From: Conoideocrella luteorostrata
Lineage: Eukaryota > Ascomycota > Sordariomycetes > Hypocreales > Clavicipitaceae
DNA: 64,000 nucleotides
Reading direction: 5' to 3'
Assembly: GCA_032433595.1 (NCBI GenBank)
Contig: JASWJB010000077.1
Span: 62,001 to 126,000 of the forward strand
Below the pieces are notes generated by a model. That model did no database searches and had not been told where the DNA came from. It saw only the letters and a program-made list of their open reading frames with translations. Positions 58,466-64,000 of this stretch are shown here, in pieces. The position numbers were made by a program, and so were the translations under genes. The first letter of the stretch is position 1; every line of letters begins with the position of its first letter.

Positions 58466-60455
58466 AGGATTCTTGGGAGCCTGCTCCACACTTGTTTAGC
58501 ACATTTGAGCATGATAATATTAGAATGTTTGAGCCATCCTCTTTGACGTATTTTGAACCATTATAATGATGTTTATGATGTGCTGCAATGTATCTGCAGT
58601 ACCAATCTAATGCAAAGCGACGCAGATTTTAGGCGGGGTTAGCACGCTTTAATTCGAGGAGTTGCAAACTCAAAGCCACCGCCATTTAGTGAGGCAATGC
58701 ACTATCATCCACCCTTAATTTACGAACGCTCACACCTTCCTCGTGCCTGTTCTCCCTGTTTGATTCATTTTTTGAGCTAATTTGAAGCTGTCTTTTCCTT
58801 TCTCAGACATAGTAAATTGGATGCCTTACTAAATAAATTCATGTTAAAAAGCTTGGTTTATTGGTATAGAATGAAAACAATTTGCGCCCTAAATACAAGA
58901 CCCTTTTCGATTTTCAAGGATCGGCGAGATAACATTGCTTACGGTACTTTCGGGTTACACGCTGACAGTAATCTTAGTCAAAATCGACCACAAATTCACG
59001 CCGGCTGTAATTATCATCTACCCAAACCCAATTCGCTGCTGCTGTAGTGTATACAGCTAGCAACATGAGCCGTGCGCTAGCATTTGTTGCGTTATGTGCC
59101 TTTCTGGACATTTGGCAGCAATTTCAACAGTGTAAATCGGCAGAAATAGAAGGATTGTATTGAATAGATGACTTGTGTAGCTGATGATGATGAAAGTGAT
59201 GATTCTGAAGAAGTTGATGACCTTCCTGAAGAGCCCTGAAAGCCTCTTATTTATAGCCCTCTCTTCGTTCTATCGTCGGCCTCGCCGTCGAACACACCGA
59301 AGCTACGGCATTCCCTAGTCTTCGGCGTCTCCTAGCACACTTATCAGAGGTTTCTAGATATCTATGGCACTGATTATCCTAACAGAAGCAATTTTCGTCC
59401 CAACAGCATTATCACTGGGTCAGTTCAGTCTTCAATCACTTCAAATAATCCGACAATTAATGGGAAAATATCGACTTACTCTATAGCAATAGGCGTCGCT
59501 GCTCAACAATTGATTCATCGGGAGCACCCTTGGCAACTGAGAGTTACGTCATGTTTAAATTTCAAATCTCATGCTCGATGGATTGCTAAGAAGATGGCCT
59601 GCGGTAAGGAAAATTGTAGGGACTTTTCTTAGATTCCACCCTGCCACAAACGGGGAGCATCCAATGCAGGAAGACCTAGCTTTCACAAGACGACGAAGGG
59701 AACAAAGCTCAACAACTATGGTCAGCTGAAGAATGACATGAATCCAATCAAATAGTTCCATACTTCCAAATATCAAGCTTGCGACAGTTCAATGTCATCT
59801 GTATGGTAACTCCTCACGAAACCCGATTTTGAAGCCCACAGCGACTGAATAGCAAAATGGAGCGATCGAATTTCGAGTTGCTAGCAATGACGGAGAGGAA
59901 TAACTTACAATTTATCTCAGTAACCTTATATACGTCTACTGCAAGCAGCTTTCCAATATGCATAAAGCGTTTATTGCACGTCTTATCTATGACCGCAGGC
60001 GTCTCTTTACCCACCATTATTGAATTGCGTCATGAGCATATAAAGCAATTTGCAACAGCAGTTTTGAAGCAAACATAATCCAGAGAGAATTGGCTGATTC
60101 TGGCTAAAACGTGGTGACTGAAGAATGAAGAATCTGAACTTCCTGAAGAGCCCTGAAATTCTCCTGCTTTTGTCAACACTCGAAAATCCCTCAATTTAGC
60201 TGCCTCGAGCGACAATATTGTGATTAAGCCTCCTTTATTTCATGCGCCTTGAACCTAGCTATTTATGGCACTAATCTTACTGATAGAAACAATTCACGTC
60301 TCAATATACTATGATGAACTCGAAGTGATTGGTGTTACGACTTACCGACCCTTTGACCGCCAACCATTCCTCGCGATCCACAGCACTATTGAATAGTGTG
60401 ATTCTTCTATTTGTAATATTACCTCGCAAGAACTTGGAAACAACGAAGCTTCAAA
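58466..60455. repeat. AT-rich interval with diverged segmental duplication
   Basis: Segments of about 200 bp at 59200-59410 and 60110-60310 are similar in the same orientation, sharing CTTCCTGAAGAGCCCTGAAA and a later ATGGCACTRATY...AGAARCAATT block. Minus-strand frames around them (60030-60215, 59814-60017, 59555-59776) look coding-like but carry stops and lack a recognised family. They may be two decayed paralogues. Confidence 0.4.
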
Positions 60456-62277
60456 CTACTGCATACCGCGAGCCGTCGTGGAATGTGAGTCTGGGTCGGA
60501 AAAGGCTATTAACGGCATAATTGGCCAACCAATCGTCTCAATTTCCATGTTGCTCTGCCACATATTCAGGATTTTTTCATGCATAAGCAGGTCTTTTCTA
60601 TAGCCAAGAACCTTCCAGAGTTTTGTCCGCAAAATAAACCAGTCGGATTCATAGTCGTCAAAATCTAGCTCAGGCTCTTCAGTAGCTATCTCTTCAAAAG
60701 AATTTACACTAGCTTCGTCTCCTGCTGATTCGCTATCTTGATCATTATTTCCCATGTACTTGGAGTACACGTCTGCAGGGCATGGAATTTCCCGAAGCCT
60801 AGGGAATATCCTGCGCTATAACGTCATAATGCTCTTAGTTTTTCCTAGGCGCATTAATTATTCTGGATTTTTGAACAATATACTCTGGAGTTAAATGATT
60901 TCTAAGTGCAAGAGTGGGTTTATATTTGCCATTTGAGATAAAGACAGGGATAATTAAGCTTAGGGCAGATTTAGCACTATTAACTGCGAGCAGTGATGTG
61001 CAAGGTCTTAAAGCTTTGCACCGCTCAACCGAAAATTCAGGCCAAGCTCAAGAACCTGTAGGCGAGGGAGGGAATACATTAAATCTAAAAACAGGTCTTC
61101 TGCCTGTTCAGAGCTCCTAGTGGAGAGACCTGGCTTTATGCTAAACCTTTCTAACAGTGGGCAGCCACGTGCGATGTGCAGGATTGTTTCTAGATAATGA
61201 AACTTATGGCAAAACAGGTCAATGATTCGTAAATGCTGATACTTCGCAATCATTTCGATTACGCCTTTGGCAATGGCTGGGCTAGCTAATGGAAAATTTC
61301 TTATCCTGAGGATTCTAAGGTCTTTAAATTTTGGTAACTGCTCTAACCATCGCTGGTTCCACTCCTGGAGATATAGTGCCTTCAGCCTTGGCCACGAAAT
61401 TTCCTAGCCATTTATTCCTGGCATAACGGATACGGGTTTCAAAGAGACACCCCTATCAGGTATGTTTAAAACCAACGCCTTAAGGTTTTGCTGTTGCTGA
61501 AGGCATGATAGGAGTTCCGTAAGAGGCTTTGGGTTGTTAGAGTGAGTTGAGTCACTTATTTTGTACTGACTCTTAAGGTGAAAAAATTGTAGATCGCACA
61601 AATTAAGCAGTCAAGAAAGAGCATTAATATCATTATAGGCAGCTGATTTATAGATTGTAAGGGCTCTAAGGGTTGAAAGCTTATCCTGTTAACGTTAGAA
61701 CATTCCTTGAGTGGACAATCGTAGACTAAACAAAACTCACACAAGGGTTAACCAATATGGTAGAACAAGTAAAGCTTTCTAACAAGATCTGACAGTAAAA
61801 ATTATTAATAGCTATGTATTCAACAGTTAGGGTAAGTAGGAGATCAGAAATAAGTGACTAATCTTGATTAATAAACTCAAAGGGGATAATGAGGCTTACA
61901 AGCTCTCTTCCTTGTGGATAAAGAAGTAGCTTAGCGTATCGGCGATAGCGCATCGTACGACACTTCTCATAGCATGCAAGTCTGGTATCTGGCATTGCTG
62001 CTTCGTCGATTGCCGGAGTTTCTGGGGAAAGGACGAGATGCTTCACCATGGTCATGTTACGAGCGAATCGCTCCGGAGATGCTGCAAAGAGATAGTCAAG
62101 CGATGCAATATCAGGGGTGCGAAACTGTATGTCATTCAAAGAGCCCCGGTATAGCTTCTTTATAGCTGCCCTATTCTAGATGCTATTCACACAAGCGTAG
62201 TTTAGAAGATTAGGTATTATGTGGACATTGTCGAGAACAAGTCCAATAATTTCCGGAAGAAAAAAAGGATTTAACAT
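60456..62277 (-). pseudogene. F-box/leucine-rich-repeat protein pseudogene
   Basis: The minus strand starts with an ATG at 62275-62277, encoding MLNPFFLPEIIGLVLDNV, an F-box start. It continues through NLLNYACVNSI, a TAG at 62176-62178, and KKLYRGSLNDIQFRTPDIAS. Later blocks read LRR-like: KFKDLRILRIRNFPLASPAI, KYQHLRIIDLFCHKFHYLET and MYSLPRLQVLELGLNFRLSG. From 61601 to 60456 one frame is held over 1.1 kb, broken only by stops at 61404, 61008, 60960, 60954, 60891, 60858 and 60816 (lowest base of each). Another stop is at 61858, and one-base-type shifts lie near 61600 and between 61745 and 61858. Each stop can be explained by a single C-to-T or G-to-A change from Gln, Arg or Trp codons. Intact members would be SCF ubiquitin-ligase substrate adaptors. 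Confidence 0.75.
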
Positions 62278-63158
62278 GATTTAACGAGACCCTCTAAGCA
62301 CTAAAATGCACTACCGCTAAACTCAGTCAAAGAGTAGGTGTAGGATTGATGACGATCTTCGAATGAAATAGAATTTGTACTGCTGCTGGGATGCCACCAG
62401 TGGACAGATAAATCAGAGTAATAGTCCCGACCGCAGGAATTCATCCAACTTTGCTGTTCAGATTGTTAAAAAAGCCATGTAGATGCGAATGAAGGAGCTT
62501 GACGACTATGAAGACGACTGAATCCAATTAAATACTGGCCTGGTTCAAGTGGGTACTATAGCCAATCAGTTCGCAAGGACATGGTATAGGTTCCTCCACC
62601 AAACAGTTCCTAGCTAGGCCTAACGAAAAAAGTCAGTCGTTACAAAGTAACTGTCCCCATCCACCATCTTTCTGTATGGGTAACGCGCCTCTCTTCCTGG
62701 AAATTCAATTCATCTGATCTAGGTTATCCAAGAGAGAAGAAGAGGAAGAGGAATGCCCCGAGCGCGCCGTATAAAAGAGGCGCGCTAAGGTGGCCACATG
62801 ACCTTGTCTACAATTGCTCGTATGCTTGAGCCGCAGGATGAGTGGGTGTCCAGGTGCCGACCAATCAGTCGCCCGCTCAGTGCTATCCACAAATAGCGGA
62901 GAAAGTCGGTCCATAATTGATTCCTCAGGCATCAAGAAAACGCTTCAGGCATAAAGATAATGCGCTGCAGTTTTGAGTCGCCATTCTGCCAGAGTCTACA
63001 GCAAAAGTCCTGTTAACGCCATTCTCATACCTTTCAATTGCATACCGATCCACAACCTGACATCTACTGCCTCTCAACCTTGATCCCTATCTGACCTTAG
63101 ACGGAGACCTACCTCTTCTCTGCTCGCTGTCCTTTCGCATGCCCAGCTAAACAGTGTG
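62278..63158. other. Intergenic region
   Basis: Separates the F-box pseudogene from the orphan gene. Composition returns toward normal near 62.7 kb. A GA-rich run lies at 62730-62750. No gene recognised. Confidence 0.35.
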
Positions 63159-63662
63159 ATGGATATAAATCGGGCCGAACGGCAGGCGAAGAGAGTCCTG
63201 ATCATGGTGTCGCGGAGAAGCTCGCAGTGGGAAAAAGCGTGGGCATTTCCCGAGGAACTCATTGTCATTGCACTGCGACTCGCACAGGAGAGCGGACTGC
63301 TTCCACAATGCGTGCAAGAGGACTCATCCGCAACCCGATTTCTGGCGAAGGAGAGGTGGGATGGTCGAATATTCATTGTGTTTGACGTCTATCACGACAC
63401 CTACGACCCCGATAGAGCTCACATGCATAGCCAAGATAACCTGCCTGTGATTGAGGTTTATTTGAGTCGAAAGGAGGTCGCGAGGATGGCGGGCAAACCG
63501 ACAGCGAACAAGGTCAATGGCGACGTCAGAGCTCTCCATAATGCGACTGGTCTAGGCAGCCGACCGCCCTTCAGCGTTGACCACAGCCAAGGGAAAGTGC
63601 CCTTCTACAATAACCCGCGATCTTCTGAGTCATGTGGCGTAACGGGCTTGTCTCTTGGTTAA
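63159..63662 (+). CDS. Orphan hypothetical protein
   Basis: A single exon of 167 residues starting at the ATG at 63159 (MDINRAERQAKRVLIMVSRR). It has normal composition and no interrupting stops, in contrast with the region to the left. Blocks include DGRIFIVFDVYHDTYDPDRA and NLPVIEVYLSRKEVARM, a mixed alpha/beta pattern with no signal peptide or membrane segment. I do not recognise a family. The leader contains CT-rich sequence typical of a fungal promoter. It could be a lineage-specific gene or a chance open frame. Confidence 0.45.
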   Translation: MDINRAERQAKRVLIMVSRRSSQWEKAWAFPEELIVIALRLAQESGLLPQCVQEDSSATRFLAKERWDGRIFIVFDVYHDTYDPDRAHMHSQDNLPVIEVYLSRKEVARMAGKPTANKVNGDVRALHNATGLGSRPPFSVDHSQGKVPFYNNPRSSESCGVTGLSLG

Positions 63663-63748
63663 GGAACATTAGGATTGGAACATGGTAACACAATTAGGAA
63701 GTTTCATTGCATTTGAGTGTGCTATTCGTCTAGAGTCTAAATCCGTCC

Positions 63749-63925
63749 CTACATTGACTCCGGCGTAGGGAGGCTGCACGAGGCACAAGTGTCGCTCACA
63801 TCCGTCACATTGGAGCCGTCTACGGCGGGTCCGACATGCTGAGCGGATTGCGCGCAAGTCACGGTACGCTCAACCTTCATCAGAGAGCCGCACCGTCCAC
63901 ACGTTGTTCGCGTAAAGCGGCACAT
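63749..63925 (-). CDS. Small cysteine-rich protein or terminal exon of a gene beyond the edge
   Basis: The minus-strand frame from ATG at 63925 to TAG at 63749 encodes 58 residues beginning MCRFTRTTCGRCGSLMKVER and ending CASCSLPTPESM, with cysteine pairs suggestive of a small zinc-binding fold. Upstream, a GTAAGC donor at about 63968-63973 and a CACAG acceptor at about 63936-63940 could define a short intron of roughly 38 nt. The first part of the gene may therefore lie outside the window. Not recognised; confidence is low. Confidence 0.35.
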   Translation of the reverse strand: MCRFTRTTCGRCGSLMKVERTVTCAQSAQHVGPAVDGSNVTDVSDTCASCSLPTPESM

Positions 63926-64000
63926 AATCTGGGAACTGTGAGCTTCTGACTGCCAGCGGAAAGGGGGCTGCTTACGGGCTTCGATCGTGCGAGAGTCGGC

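Overview
The window is nuclear DNA of a filamentous ascomycete, most probably a Sordariomycete of the Hypocreales type (inference from protein resemblance and gene style). Genes are monocistronic and compact. They carry short GT-AG introns (about 50-170 nt) with CTAAC/CTAAT-like branch sites, and they encode typical fungal families: Zn2Cys6 and DUF3425-type bZIP regulators, an NmrA-like reductase, a Trk potassium transporter, a fungal Rch1-type transporter, and Erf4. No bacterial features, rRNA, convincing tRNA or CRISPR were seen.

Region 1-25 kb, mostly metabolism, transport and membrane traffic: Erf4 Ras-palmitoylation subunit (+), Rch1/SLC10A7-like transporter (+), convergent GH1 beta-glucosidase (-), GFA/CENP-V-like zinc protein (-) divergent from an aldo-keto reductase (+), acyl-CoA/AMP ligase (-), VPS9-domain Rab5-type exchange factor (+), Trk potassium transporter (-). 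A 3.8 kb gene-poor interval (21.5-25.3 kb) follows.

Region 25-51 kb is mostly conserved housekeeping: TFIIH helicase XPB/Ssl2 (-), a small CHY zinc-finger protein (+) with a 5-nt first exon, proteasome alpha4/Pre6 (-) with a 7-nt exon, NmrA-like reductase (-) divergent from a bZIP factor (+), a Zn2Cys6 factor (-), mitochondrial D-2-hydroxyglutarate/D-lactate dehydrogenase (-), alpha-actinin (-), mitochondrial ribosomal protein bL19 (-) divergent from an unknown mitochondrial-type protein (+), and a cysteine synthase (-) with an in-frame 72-nt intron.

Region 52-64 kb is different: AT-rich, gene-poor and full of broken minus-strand genes whose stop codons look like C-to-T (or G-to-A) changes, as expected from repeat-induced point mutation (RIP). 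It holds an intact array of eleven near-identical 31-residue repeats in a 5'-truncated NLR-type repeat protein. That array lies between two inverted ~100-bp repeats. The region also holds a decayed F-box/LRR gene, two other decayed coding relics, a MITE-like element and, at the right edge, a small orphan gene and the end of another gene.

Across the left and middle of the window a 9-mer, TACGGAGTA (or its complement), recurs far above chance, and every copy noticed is outside exons. All coordinates, splice sites and counts were derived by hand from the sequence; family names are by recognition, not by database search.
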